A stretch of 13,079 bases of DNA from Candidatus Methanomethylophilaceae archaeon. Its GTDB lineage: Archaea > Thermoplasmatota > Thermoplasmata > Methanomassiliicoccales > Methanomethylophilaceae. The stretch spans positions 1 through 13,079 of the forward strand of contig JAFPVN010000058.1 in assembly GCA_017395275.1 (NCBI GenBank), written 5' to 3'. Numbering within the stretch: position 1 is the first letter of the stretch; each line of letters starts with the position of its first letter. This document shows, one piece after another, positions 7,204 to 13,079 of this stretch. Both the position numbers and the translations under genes were made by a program. The notes below the pieces were generated by a model. That model made no database searches and was not told the origin of the DNA. It was given only the letters and a program-made list of their open reading frames with translations.

Positions 7204-9249
7204 ATGCACTCTAACAACACTACTATCGACAACTTCGCGGATATCGGCGCCAAGGACGGGGCGCCGAAGAAGTCCATAGCGCACAAGTTGGCCGAGAAAC
7301 AGCAGGAGATCTCGGTCACTGAATTCTTCGAGAAGAACAAGCACATACTCGGATTCGACTCCAAGACGAAGTCGCTCCTCATGGGCATCAAGGAGGCCGT
7401 CGACAACTCCCTGGACGCCTGCGAGGAGGCCAACATCCTCCCGGACATCTCGGTCAGGATCGACGCCCTCGGCGACGACGAGTACAAGATCATCGAGGAG
7501 GACAACGGACCGGGTATCGTCCACAAGATGATGCCGAACGTCTTCGGACGTCTGCTGTTCGGTTCCAGGTTCCACGCCCTCAGGCAGTCCAGGGGACAGC
7601 AGGGTATCGGTATCTCCGCGACCATCATGTACGGCAACATCACCACCGGCAAGCCCGCCCACGTCCAGTCCATGGTCGAGGGGGAGATCGCCCGCCAGAT
7701 GGACATCGTCATAGACACCAAGACCAACCGCCCCATAGTCACCAACGACAAGCCCTTCAACTGGGAGGGCAAGGAGCACGGTACCTACATAGAGTACTAC
7801 ATCGCCGGTAAGTACGTCACCGGCAAGCAGTCGGTGTTCGAGTACCTGAAGAACACCGCCATAGTCAACCCCCACAGCAGGATCACCTTCACCGACCCCT
7901 CCGGTAAGACCTTCGTCTTCGAGAGGGCCACGGACATAATGCCCGTGAAGTCGAAGGAGATCAAGCCCCACCCCGAGGGCATGGAGATCGGGGAGTTCCA
8001 GAAGTACGCCCAGAGGTCCGTCCAGAAGACCGTCAGGGCGTTCCTCACCAGCGACTTCTCCAGGGTCACCCCGAGGGTGGCCGACGACATCCTGAGGAAG
8101 GCGGACGTCAAAGGGGACACCAAACCCTCCGCCCTCGACAGGGACCAGTGCAAGGAGATAGTCAAGGCCATAGGGACCACCAAGATCATGGCCCCTCCGA
8201 CCGACTGTCTGTCCCCTATCGGCGATACCCTGATCAAGAAGGGTCTGATGCACGTCCTCGACGGAATGCGCCCCGACTACTACGCGCCGCCGATCACCCG
8301 TCCACCGAGATCCGTCAACGGGAACCCGTTCGTCATCGAGGCGGGAATAGTCTACGGAGGCGACATCCCCTCCGACGGACCAGTCACCATCCTGCGTTTC
8401 GCCAACCGCGTGCCCCTGCTCTACCAGCCCGGCGCATGCGCGATAACCAAGGCCGTATCCAACATGGACTGGAGGAGATACGGGCTCGAGCAGAGGGGAG
8501 GCAAGGGAATCCCCTACGGACCCGCGATCATACTGGTACACATCGCATCCACCAAGGTACCCTTCACATCCGAGGGAAAGGAGGCGGTCGCCGACTTCGA
8601 GGAGATCTCCAACGAGATCAACCTCGCCCTCAGGACATGTGCCAGGAACCTCAAGAGCCACCTCAACAAGGACGAGAGGAGGAAGAAGACCAGGGCCAAG
8701 TTCGAGATCGTCCAGGAGATCCTGCCCATGATCGCACAGAAATCGGCGGATTACCTCGGCAAGCCCGTACCCGACCTCGACAGCAGCATATCCAAGATCA
8801 TGAACGTCATCTGGGTGGAACCGACGGTGGAGAAGGAGAAGGGTAAGTCCAAGAGGACCATCACCTACACCGTGTACAACTACACGAGGCAGGAACGCTC
8901 CCTCAGGCTGCATGCGCAGCTCCCGCTGGAGGCGGTTAACCAGATAGACATCGCCCAGGACGACCACTTCGTCGAGATCAACGACGAGGGCAAGGCCGCA
9001 TGGGAGATAGACAACCTTCAGCCCTCGAAGCACACCTCGGTGAAATTCGTGCTCGCGGGCGAGATGGCGGACACGTTCTCCGCCGACGACGTGTACATCT
9101 CCGGAATCAACCCCGTGATAGTCATGGGAGCCGACGCGCTTCCGGGAGACTGGGGAATAAAGGGAATGGACATAGTCGAATACGAGTCGGACCTCGTCGA
9201 GGACGACGATGACGATACAGAGGAGGTCGAGAACCTTGACGATGAATGA
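7204..9249 (+). CDS. top6B: DNA topoisomerase VI subunit B
   Basis: The ATPase subunit of type IIB topoisomerase, which relaxes and decatenates DNA as an A2B2 complex. The GHKL ATPase motifs are clear: N box EAVDNSLDA with Glu64 and Asn68, G1 box DNGPG (100-104), and G2 box GQQGIGIS (131-138). A helix-two-turn-helix region follows at about 265-330. The transducer domain (about 330-500) carries the lysine loop GGKGIPYGP (432-440), which contacts ATP. At 681 residues it is longer than crenarchaeal forms (about 530). The extra length is an N-terminal extension of about 26 residues, a C-terminal beta-rich region (about 550-660) that fits the Ig-like domain of euryarchaeal subunits, and an acidic tail of Asp/Glu. 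The A-subunit gene overlaps it by 8 bases. Confidence 0.97.
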   Translation: MHSNNTTIDNFADIGAKDGAPKKSIAHKLAEKQQEISVTEFFEKNKHILGFDSKTKSLLMGIKEAVDNSLDACEEANILPDISVRIDALGDDEYKIIEEDNGPGIVHKMMPNVFGRLLFGSRFHALRQSRGQQGIGISATIMYGNITTGKPAHVQSMVEGEIARQMDIVIDTKTNRPIVTNDKPFNWEGKEHGTYIEYYIAGKYVTGKQSVFEYLKNTAIVNPHSRITFTDPSGKTFVFERATDIMPVKSKEIKPHPEGMEIGEFQKYAQRSVQKTVRAFLTSDFSRVTPRVADDILRKADVKGDTKPSALDRDQCKEIVKAIGTTKIMAPPTDCLSPIGDTLIKKGLMHVLDGMRPDYYAPPITRPPRSVNGNPFVIEAGIVYGGDIPSDGPVTILRFANRVPLLYQPGACAITKAVSNMDWRRYGLEQRGGKGIPYGPAIILVHIASTKVPFTSEGKEAVADFEEISNEINLALRTCARNLKSHLNKDERRKKTRAKFEIVQEILPMIAQKSADYLGKPVPDLDSSISKIMNVIWVEPTVEKEKGKSKRTITYTVYNYTRQERSLRLHAQLPLEAVNQIDIAQDDHFVEINDEGKAAWEIDNLQPSKHTSVKFVLAGEMADTFSADDVYISGINPVIVMGADALPGDWGIKGMDIVEYESDLVEDDDDDTEEVENLDDE

Positions 9250-10330
9250 GAGAGACACCAAGACCGTCGGCAACCTCACGTCGATTGTCGGCCAGCTTTA
9301 CGACCAGATGGACGCGGGGGAGGTCCCCGAGATGAGCCTCCCGCTGAGGTCCAAGAAGAACATCGAGTTCAACGTGAACACCGGCGTATGGAACTACGGC
9401 AACCTGCAGACCGTCAGGTCGCTGAAGAACCTCAACGCCGCCCACATGATGCTCAGGACGGTCTACACCTGCGACTTCATCAAGGGTCAGATCGAGGAGC
9501 ACAAGTCCTCCACCTTAAGGGAGATGTACTACATCTCCGAGGGTTGGGGCAAGGCGAAGTTCCACTCCCAGGACGAGAGTAACCTGCTCGCGGAGGACCT
9601 GGAAGTCGTGTCGAAGTGCATGAGGGAGGACTTCAAGCTCCGCCCCGAGGAGAGCGGTGCCCACGTGTACGGAAACGTCACCTTCACCACCCAGACCAGG
9701 AAGGGCATGAAGAGCATCCACTGCATGGACGACGTGGCCGAGACCGGATTCGCCGTCCCCTACAACGTGGAGAACGACATCTTCAAAATCGAGCCTACCG
9801 ACGCCAAGTTCGTCATGGCGATCGAGACAGGAGGAATGTTCGCGAGGCTGATCGAGAACGGGTTCTGCGAGAAGAACAACTGCATCCTCGTACACCTGAG
9901 CGGTCAGCCCGCAAGAAGCACCAGACGTCTCATCAAGAGGCTCAACGAGGAGTACAAGATCCCCGCCATAGTCTTCACCGACGGAGATCCCTGGTCCTTC
10001 CGTATCCACGCGTCCGTCGCATACGGTGCGATCAAGACCGCACACATCTCCGATTACCTTGCCACGCCGGCGGCGCAGTTCATAGGCATCACCGCATCGG
10101 ACATCCTGAACTACGACCTGCCCACCGACAAGCTGTCCGACAAGGACATCGGCGCCCTCAACGCCGAGCTGGCGGACCCCAGGTTCAAGGACGAGTTCTG
10201 GATCTCGGAGATACAGACCATGCTCAAGATGGGGAAGAAGTCGGAGCAGCAGGCCCTGGCCAAGTACGGTCTGGACTACGTCACCGACAAGTACCTGCCC
10301 GACAAGCTCGGCGATCTGGGTCTTATCTGA
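9242..10330 (+). CDS. top6A: DNA topoisomerase VI subunit A (Spo11-like)
   Basis: The DNA-cleaving subunit of topoisomerase VI, homologous to Spo11. With the ATG at 9242 it has 362 residues. The winged-helix CAP domain holds [10 protein letters not shown] (90-99), in which the second tyrosine, Tyr97, should form the covalent link to DNA. The Toprim domain shows the metal-binding acidic residues Glu194 in [10 protein letters not shown] and Asp246/Asp248 in FTDGDPW. The start is a choice: GGAGGT at 9222-9227 is 14 bases before ATG 9242, 8 bases before an in-frame TTG at 9236, and downstream of an in-frame ATG at 9209. ATG 9242 fits the family best. It overlaps the B-subunit gene by 8 bases, so the subunits are translationally coupled. 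Confidence 0.97.
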   Translation: MNERDTKTVGNLTSIVGQLYDQMDAGEVPEMSLPLRSKKNIEFNVNTGVWNYGNLQTVRSLKNLNAAHMMLRTVYTCDFIKGQIEEHKSSTLREMYYISEGWGKAKFHSQDESNLLAEDLEVVSKCMREDFKLRPEESGAHVYGNVTFTTQTRKGMKSIHCMDDVAETGFAVPYNVENDIFKIEPTDAKFVMAIETGGMFARLIENGFCEKNNCILVHLSGQPARSTRRLIKRLNEEYKIPAIVFTDGDPWSFRIHASVAYGAIKTAHISDYLATPAAQFIGITASDILNYDLPTDKLSDKDIGALNAELADPRFKDEFWISEIQTMLKMGKKSEQQALAKYGLDYVTDKYLPDKLGDLGLI

Positions 10331-10340
10331 GATATCAAAT

Positions 10341-10373
10341 CCGGCAGGGGGGCCTGCCGGAACCGTTCCTTTT
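10341..10373 (+). terminator. Terminator of the topoisomerase VI operon
   Basis: A perfect 8-bp stem, CCGGCAGG with CCTGCCGG, around a GGGG loop (10341-10360), followed seven bases later by a T-run. It starts 10 bases after the A-subunit stop. Confidence 0.8.
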
Positions 10374-10425
10374 TATACTTTTTAAATGGAAACGGCCGAA
10401 CGGGTTCGCAATCCCTACAAAAAGG

Positions 10426-10435
10426 GTATATATAC
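10426..10435 (+). promoter_or_regulatory. TATA box of the six-helix membrane protein gene
   Basis: GTATATATAC, centred about 25 bases before the ATG at 10455. It supports that start over the longer in-frame ATG at 10386, which would lie upstream of the promoter. Confidence 0.7.
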
Positions 10436-10454
10436 CTATATTTTCCGCCATCCC

Positions 10455-11030
10455 ATGTCGTTCTTTGATGACACTAAGAATGCAGGACTGCTGCTCCTCA
10501 TCATCGCGCTGATGGACATAGCCTTCGCACTCATCTCGATCTTCGCCCTTGAAGACTACAAGGACCTCGAGATGTGGAAGAAGATCCTGGTCATCGTCGG
10601 TGCAGTGATCGGTGCTGCCATCCTCGCACTGCTCGGTTTCGGAATAATGAAAGGGGGCGTCGCCTTCCAGATCGGTCCGTTCTTCTCCGATGTCAAATCC
10701 AAGTTCGGAGTCCTCGTCGCAGGAACCGCCGGTATCGGAATCGCTGACCTCGTCGAGGGTATCTTCAACATCATCGCATTCGGCGGTACCAGTGTCGGTT
10801 CGCTCGTCATCGCGGTCATCCTCCTCGTCATGGCATGGCTCATGGTGAGCGGTGGAAAGGTCGCAGGCAACGTCATCTGGATCATCCTTCTGATCATCTA
10901 CATCATCGGAATCATCGTCTCGGCGATCGCATCCCTCGTACTGGTCGGAATCCCCTCGCTGCTCCTCTTCATCATGCTCCTCCTCTTCCTGCTCTCGCCG
11001 GAAGTCAAGAGCAAGATGGGAATGAACTGA
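10455..11030 (+). CDS. Uncharacterised six-helix membrane protein
   Basis: A 191-residue, very hydrophobic protein with about six membrane helices: roughly 11-32, 44-65, 86-108, 115-132, 138-160 and 163-181. It begins MSFFDDTKNAG and ends with the basic SPEVKSKMGMN, and both ends appear to be cytosolic. Between helices 2 and 3 lies GGVAFQIGPFFSDVKSKFG. I see no transporter, enzyme or metal-site motif, and I do not recognise the family. The start is taken at ATG 10455 because a strong TATA box sits 25 bases upstream. An in-frame ATG at 10386 would add 23 residues but starts inside the terminator and promoter region. It is a single-gene unit between the topoisomerase operon and a small TM2-like gene. 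A general membrane or stress protein is possible but not shown. Confidence 0.85.
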   Translation: MSFFDDTKNAGLLLLIIALMDIAFALISIFALEDYKDLEMWKKILVIVGAVIGAAILALLGFGIMKGGVAFQIGPFFSDVKSKFGVLVAGTAGIGIADLVEGIFNIIAFGGTSVGSLVIAVILLVMAWLMVSGGKVAGNVIWIILLIIYIIGIIVSAIASLVLVGIPSLLLFIMLLLFLLSPEVKSKMGMN

Positions 11031-11067
11031 TCGTTCCGAAGCTGAAGGACAGCAACCAAACTCCTTA

Positions 11068-11078
11068 CCTTTCTTTTA
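11068..11078 (+). terminator. Pyrimidine-run terminator after the six-helix membrane protein gene
   Basis: CCTTTCTTTT, about 40 bases after the stop, without a clear preceding hairpin. Archaeal RNA polymerase can terminate on such T-rich runs alone. Confidence 0.4.
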
Positions 11079-11168
11079 CATCCCCCGTGATTATCCAGTC
11101 ATTTGCGGACAATATCGCGCGGCCAATAGCCAGCAGTCCGTTTTGAAGGGTTAGGATACCCAAACACC

Positions 11169-11178
11169 TTTTATAATA
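11169..11178 (+). promoter_or_regulatory. TATA box of the 76-residue TM2-like gene
   Basis: TTTTATAATA, about 44 bases before the ATG at 11218, predicting a transcript start near 11200 and a leader of about 18 bases carrying a Shine-Dalgarno. Confidence 0.55.
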
Positions 11179-11204
11179 CTACTGTTATTATAGGCCAACA
11201 CATA

Positions 11205-11211
11205 GGGGTGA
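11205..11211 (+). promoter_or_regulatory. Shine-Dalgarno of the 76-residue TM2-like gene
   Basis: GGGGTGA, six bases before the ATG at 11218. It contains GGTGA, complementary to the 3' end of archaeal 16S rRNA, and fixes the start. Confidence 0.65.
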
Positions 11212-11217
11212 CCTTAT

Positions 11218-11448
11218 ATGGACAAAATAAACAAAATACTGTATTGCGTGATAATGTTCTTCATTCCGTGGCTTGGAAAGTTCCTCAACGGAAGGATCGT
11301 GCCCGGAATCGTGCAGCTGGTTCTCTACTTCTTCGTCATCGGATGGATCATCGGTCTTGTTGAGTTCGTTCTCGACATCATCAACCTCAAGAGCGACGAC
11401 AACGGCGAGATCACCATCCCCTCGGGATTCTTTGATTTCCTGAACTAA
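11218..11448 (+). CDS. Small membrane protein, TM2-like
   Basis: A 76-residue protein with two hydrophobic segments, about 7-19 and 28-55. The core, reading PWLGKFLNGRIVPGIVQLVL and then a second helix ending VLDIINL, resembles the layout of TM2 domains: a short helix, a turn with Gly and a basic residue, then a long helix ending in an Asp-Ile-hydrophobic motif. The canonical G-x-HRFYxG turn is missing, so I call it only TM2-like. The C-terminus is short, polar and then aromatic (SGFFDFLN). It has its own TATA box, a Shine-Dalgarno and a terminator, so it is a single-gene unit. Its gene lies 126 bp before a true TM2 protein. The function is unknown. Confidence 0.8.
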   Translation: MDKINKILYCVIMFFIPWLGKFLNGRIVPGIVQLVLYFFVIGWIIGLVEFVLDIINLKSDDNGEITIPSGFFDFLN

Positions 11449-11457
11449 ACGCAATAA

Positions 11458-11477
11458 ATGCCCGCGCAAGCGGGCAT
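11458..11477 (+). terminator. Hairpin after the 76-residue gene
   Basis: A perfect 8-bp stem, ATGCCCGC with GCGGGCAT, closed by a GCAA tetraloop (GNRA type), nine bases after the stop. What follows is CAAAACACCTTAACC with no T-run, so it may be a 3'-end structure rather than a classical terminator. Confidence 0.6.
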
Positions 11478-11544
11478 CAAAACACCTTAACCTTCTATTC
11501 CCACTACCTGAAGACATAAGACGGAGATCCCTCCGCCGTCCACG

Positions 11545-11552
11545 TTTTATAC
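11545..11552 (+). promoter_or_regulatory. TATA box of the zinc ribbon-TM2 gene
   Basis: TTTTATAC, centred about 26 bases before ATG 11575. This is the leaderless spacing, and it favours that ATG over an in-frame GTG at 11569. Confidence 0.6.
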
Positions 11553-11574
11553 GGATGACACGATTGCGGTGGCG

Positions 11575-11910
11575 ATGTTCTGCAGGAAGTGCGGTACCGA
11601 CGTCGGCAATTCCAGATTCTGCCCCAACTGCGGCGCTGAGGTCGCACCCTCGGGGAACGGCGGCCCATGCTACATAGAGGAACATAGGACGGTCAACAAG
11701 ATCGCCTACGGGCTGATCGCCCTGCTCATCGGAGGACTGGGGATCCACAGGTTCTACGCCGGCAAATGGGTCTCGGGGATCATGTACATCCTGTTCTGCT
11801 GGACTGGCATACCGAGCCTCCTCGCCTTCGCGGAGGCCATCGTCGCATTCTGCAGGGAGGACGACGGGTACGGGAACATACCCGTCTACGACGACAGGTA
11901 CTTCGTATGA
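11575..11910 (+). CDS. Zinc ribbon plus TM2 domain membrane protein
   Basis: A 111-residue protein. Residues 1-22 form a zinc ribbon with Cys3/Cys6 and Cys16/Cys19 (CRKCG, then CPNCG). A short linker leads to a TM2 domain at about 41-93: first helix [12 protein letters not shown], the signature [10 protein letters not shown] (56-65), then the second helix, which contains CWTGIP. The C-terminal tail is acidic and aromatic (EDDGYG, VYDDRY). TM2 proteins with a zinc ribbon are widespread in bacteria and archaea, but their role is not known. The ATG at 11575 is chosen because the TATA box lies 26 bases upstream; a GTG two codons earlier is the alternative. It shares the zinc ribbon design with the protein at 5937-7067. 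Confidence 0.92.
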   Translation: MFCRKCGTDVGNSRFCPNCGAEVAPSGNGGPCYIEEHRTVNKIAYGLIALLIGGLGIHRFYAGKWVSGIMYILFCWTGIPSLLAFAEAIVAFCREDDGYGNIPVYDDRYFV

Positions 11911-11915
11911 TCATA

Positions 11916-11931
11916 CGCACCACGCGGTGCG
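11916..11931 (+). terminator. Small hairpin after the zinc ribbon-TM2 gene
   Basis: CGCACC and GGTGCG pair around ACGC, six bases after the stop. The stem is short and is followed by only a weak pyrimidine stretch. Confidence 0.4.
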
Positions 11932-11962
11932 GAAACCTTCTAAAATGGACAAAAACGGTTAA

Positions 11963-11981
11963 AGAGGGGTCGTGCCCCTCT
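11963..11981 (-). terminator. Hairpin terminator of the Cys-rich tail membrane protein gene
   Basis: A perfect 7-bp stem, AGAGGGG with CCCCTCT, around a 5-base loop. On the minus strand it lies nine bases after the stop codon and is followed by TTTAACCGTTTTTG, which fits a terminator. It may also serve the convergent plus-strand gene. Confidence 0.65.
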
Positions 11982-11989
11982 ATTTGCCT

Positions 11990-12616
11990 TCACTCGGAGG
12001 ACTCTTCGGAGTCCTTGGGCGCACACTGCTCGCAGGTGCATCCCTCTCCGTGCTCCTCGCAGCAGCACTCGTCATCCTCGCAGCAGCAGTCGTCCCCGAG
12101 GAACTCGTCCTCGTAGGACTCGATGACCTCCTGTGCGAAGGTCCAGTCGCAATATGCGACGTAGAGCGCGATGAACACGGGCACGAACGCGACGACGCAC
12201 ATGAGCGCCTCCATCGCGGGGTGCATCTCGACGCTGCGGGAGAGCAGCGCGAGGACTGCGGCGAACGCATCGATGGCGGCGAGGTCCATGACCCCGACCT
12301 TGTAGCTCACGAATGCGCAGAACGCGAAGAGGAGGCCGAGTCCGACCGCGGTGGGTATGGACATGCCGTAGTCGAAGGTGAGGATGAACAGTGCGAACAG
12401 CGCTGCTGAGAATCCCTCACACAGGTAGCCCTTGTAGAGGTTGAAACCGGCAAGGACCAATCCGCCCACTCCGAGGACGTAGGAGAGGTTCATGTCGATC
12501 TGGACGAGGTCTGAGCTCATGCACATCCTGTAGACAGTGATGGTGATGAAGATCAGAGCGATGTAGAGGAACACAGCGATAGGCGCTGCGAAATCCGATC
12601 TGTCGTCGTTATACAT
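11990..12616 (-). CDS. Membrane protein with cysteine-rich acidic C-terminal tail
   Basis: A 208-residue protein. It has about six hydrophobic segments: roughly 11-31, 44-60, 67-84, 86-106, 110-127 and 136-156. The C-terminal tail from about 160 is acidic and very rich in cysteine: nine Cys (177-179, 184-186, 193, 195, 198) within 22 residues, with one His (189) and many Asp/Glu. This fits a soft-metal-binding tail (zinc, copper, or an iron-sulfur cluster), but the spacing is not a standard zinc ribbon or ferredoxin. The tail may be cytosolic by the acidic flank and helix count, though the topology is not certain. I do not recognise the membrane part. A TATA box lies about 37 bases before the ATG, with AGTGAT as a weak Shine-Dalgarno. 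A metal sensor, carrier or storage protein is a guess. Confidence 0.85.
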   Translation of the reverse strand: MYNDDRSDFAAPIAVFLYIALIFITITVYRMCMSSDLVQIDMNLSYVLGVGGLVLAGFNLYKGYLCEGFSAALFALFILTFDYGMSIPTAVGLGLLFAFCAFVSYKVGVMDLAAIDAFAAVLALLSRSVEMHPAMEALMCVVAFVPVFIALYVAYCDWTFAQEVIESYEDEFLGDDCCCEDDECCCEEHGEGCTCEQCAPKDSEESSE

Positions 12617-12640
12617 GATGTATCACTGATAGTCCGACAT

Positions 12641-12650
12641 TACGCGCGTA
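12641..12650. promoter_or_regulatory. Palindrome TACGCGCGTA in the promoter, possible operator
   Basis: A perfect 10-bp palindrome just downstream of the TATA box of the Cys-rich tail gene, where a bound repressor would block the polymerase. The same 12 bases, TACGCGCGTATT, occur at 4024-4035. Confidence 0.35.
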
Positions 12651-12657
12651 TTTATAT
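12650..12657 (-). promoter_or_regulatory. TATA box of the Cys-rich tail membrane protein gene
   Basis: On the minus strand it reads ATATAAAT, about 37 bases before the ATG at 12616, predicting a transcript start near 12627. The palindrome TACGCGCGTA (12641-12650) lies between the TATA box and the predicted start. Confidence 0.55.
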
Positions 12658-12667
12658 GTTCACGGGC

Positions 12668-12688
12668 GCGAACGGAGTTCCCGTTCGC
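12668..12688. repeat. Inverted repeat in the divergent promoter region
   Basis: GCGAACGG and CCGTTCGC pair perfectly (8 bp) around AGTTC. It lies between the outward-facing promoters of the Cys-rich membrane protein and the nitrilase-family gene. A partial further copy, CCGTTCGG, follows at once. It is not downstream of any gene, so an operator is more likely than a terminator. Confidence 0.4.
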
Positions 12689-12711
12689 CGTTCGGCCATC
12701 TCTGTAAGGAA

Positions 12712-12720
12712 ACCTATTAT
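12712..12720 (+). promoter_or_regulatory. TATA box of the nitrilase-family gene
   Basis: ACCTATTAT, centred about 27 bases before the ATG at 12744. No Shine-Dalgarno is present, so the mRNA is probably leaderless. Confidence 0.45.
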
Positions 12721-12743
12721 TGGAATGACGCGATTCACCCGGT

Positions 12744-13079
12744 ATGAAGATCACACTTGTCCAGTCGAGGGGACTCGTAAACGACCCCAAGGTCAATTTC
12801 TACAAAGCGAGGATGAGGATCAACAACGTGGATTCCGAGATATTCGTGTTCCCGGAGATGTTCTGCAGCGGATACGTCAGCGACAGGAACACGATGAGGC
12901 TGGATATGCTGAAGCCGATGGTCATCGACGAACTGGCCAAGCTGTCGGACAACAAGGGCAGCACCATCATCTGCGGATGTCCACAGAAGGACGGGGACAC
13001 CATCTACGATACCGCCCTCGTCATCGACGGGAAGGAGGTCTCCTGCTACAGAAAGATCAACCTCTCCAACAAGGGGGTG
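12744..13079 (+). CDS. Carbon-nitrogen hydrolase (nitrilase superfamily), N-terminal part
   Basis: The first 112 residues of a nitrilase-superfamily enzyme, cut by the window end. These enzymes hydrolyse amide or nitrile C-N bonds with a Glu-Lys-Cys triad. The N-terminus MKITLVQS is the usual first strand. The catalytic Glu is Glu38 in FPEMFCSGY, and the catalytic Lys is Lys104 in YRKINLS. The nucleophilic cysteine, normally about 30-40 residues later, would lie outside the window. The spacing between Glu and Lys is normal. The substrate class (amidase, carbamoylputrescine amidase, omega-amidase or other) cannot be decided. The start at 12744 fits both the family N-terminus and the TATA box 27 bases upstream. 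It diverges from the Cys-rich membrane protein gene. Confidence 0.92.
   Translation, partial: MKITLVQSRGLVNDPKVNFYKARMRINNVDSEIFVFPEMFCSGYVSDRNTMRLDMLKPMVIDELAKLSDNKGSTIICGCPQKDGDTIYDTALVIDGKEVSCYRKINLSNKGV

Larger units (their letters stand above)
11031..11217 (+). other. 187-bp intergenic region, the longest gene-free stretch
   Basis: It holds the T-rich run at 11068-11078, then a weak possible stem (CGGAC at 11106-11110 with GTCCG at 11136-11140, followed by TTTT), then the promoter of the 76-residue gene. No open frame with gene-like features and no tRNA-like fold is seen. A small RNA ending at the TTTT near 11144 cannot be excluded. Confidence 0.4.

Noticed and set aside
8148..8846. Plus-strand open frame inside the topoisomerase VI subunit B gene
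   Set aside because: It is a shifted reading, rich in Arg, Gln, Gly and His, with no start signal or domain.
9209..9241. Longer start of topoisomerase VI subunit A at ATG 9209
   Set aside because: The Shine-Dalgarno GGAGGT lies downstream of that ATG, and the extra 11 residues (MTIQRRSRTLT) do not resemble the family N-terminus.
7174..9279. Long open frame on the minus strand opposite topoisomerase VI subunit B (701 codons)
   Set aside because: It mirrors a gene with unmistakable GHKL motifs, and its translation has the Val/Gly/Asp/Leu/Arg bias typical of the antisense frame of GC-rich genes.
10386..10454. N-terminal extension of the six-helix membrane protein from ATG 10386
   Set aside because: This segment holds the TATA box for the downstream ATG, so it is promoter DNA.
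1..13079. CRISPR array, tRNA or rRNA genes, insertion sequences, prophage or defence genes
   Set aside because: Scanning intergenic DNA showed no regular spaced repeats, no tRNA-like cloverleaf, no transposase or integrase motif and no known defence domain.

Overview
The window looks like chromosomal DNA of a moderately GC-rich archaeon. A complete DNA topoisomerase VI operon (B then A subunit), an archaeal/eukaryotic-type DRG GTPase, TATA boxes about 25 bases upstream of start codons, and many starts without a Shine-Dalgarno sequence all point to Archaea. Base composition, the frequent leaderless starts and the mix of secreted beta-helix and zinc-ribbon membrane proteins suggest the Methanomassiliicoccales (host-associated Thermoplasmatota). 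That placement is an inference, not something the sequence proves.

Layout. Positions 1-1949 (+): the tail of an unidentified gene overlaps, by the ATGA arrangement, a 601-residue secreted beta-helix protein of the carbohydrate-binding (Cthe_2159-like) type. A hairpin terminator separates it from a convergent minus-strand block at 1980-5820. In transcription order from right to left this block holds two tandem, collinear paralogues of a diacylglycerol-kinase-type lipid kinase, then a DRG-family GTPase with its own TATA box and Shine-Dalgarno, then a short-chain dehydrogenase. Diverging from the lipid kinases, on the plus strand, is a membrane protein with an outer domain and three cytosolic zinc ribbons (5937-7067). 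The topoisomerase VI operon follows (7204-10330) with strong terminators on both sides. The right end is a run of small membrane proteins: a six-helix hydrophobic protein (10455-11030), a 76-residue TM2-like protein (11218-11448), a zinc ribbon plus TM2 protein (11575-11910), and a minus-strand membrane protein with a striking cysteine-rich acidic tail (11990-12616). The window ends in the first 112 codons of a nitrilase-superfamily hydrolase (12744 onward).

How the genes relate. Topoisomerase VI relaxes and decatenates DNA, and its two subunits are clearly co-translated. The lipid kinase pair and the dehydrogenase could act in membrane lipid metabolism, but only the kinase fold and the dehydrogenase fold are visible, not their substrates. 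Several membrane proteins share one design: hydrophobic helices joined to a cytosolic cysteine-rich, probably metal-binding segment. No tRNA, rRNA, CRISPR array, insertion sequence, prophage or defence island is visible. The most unusual items are the cysteine cluster of the 11990-12616 protein, the uneven divergence between the kinase paralogues, and a palindrome shared by two promoter regions.
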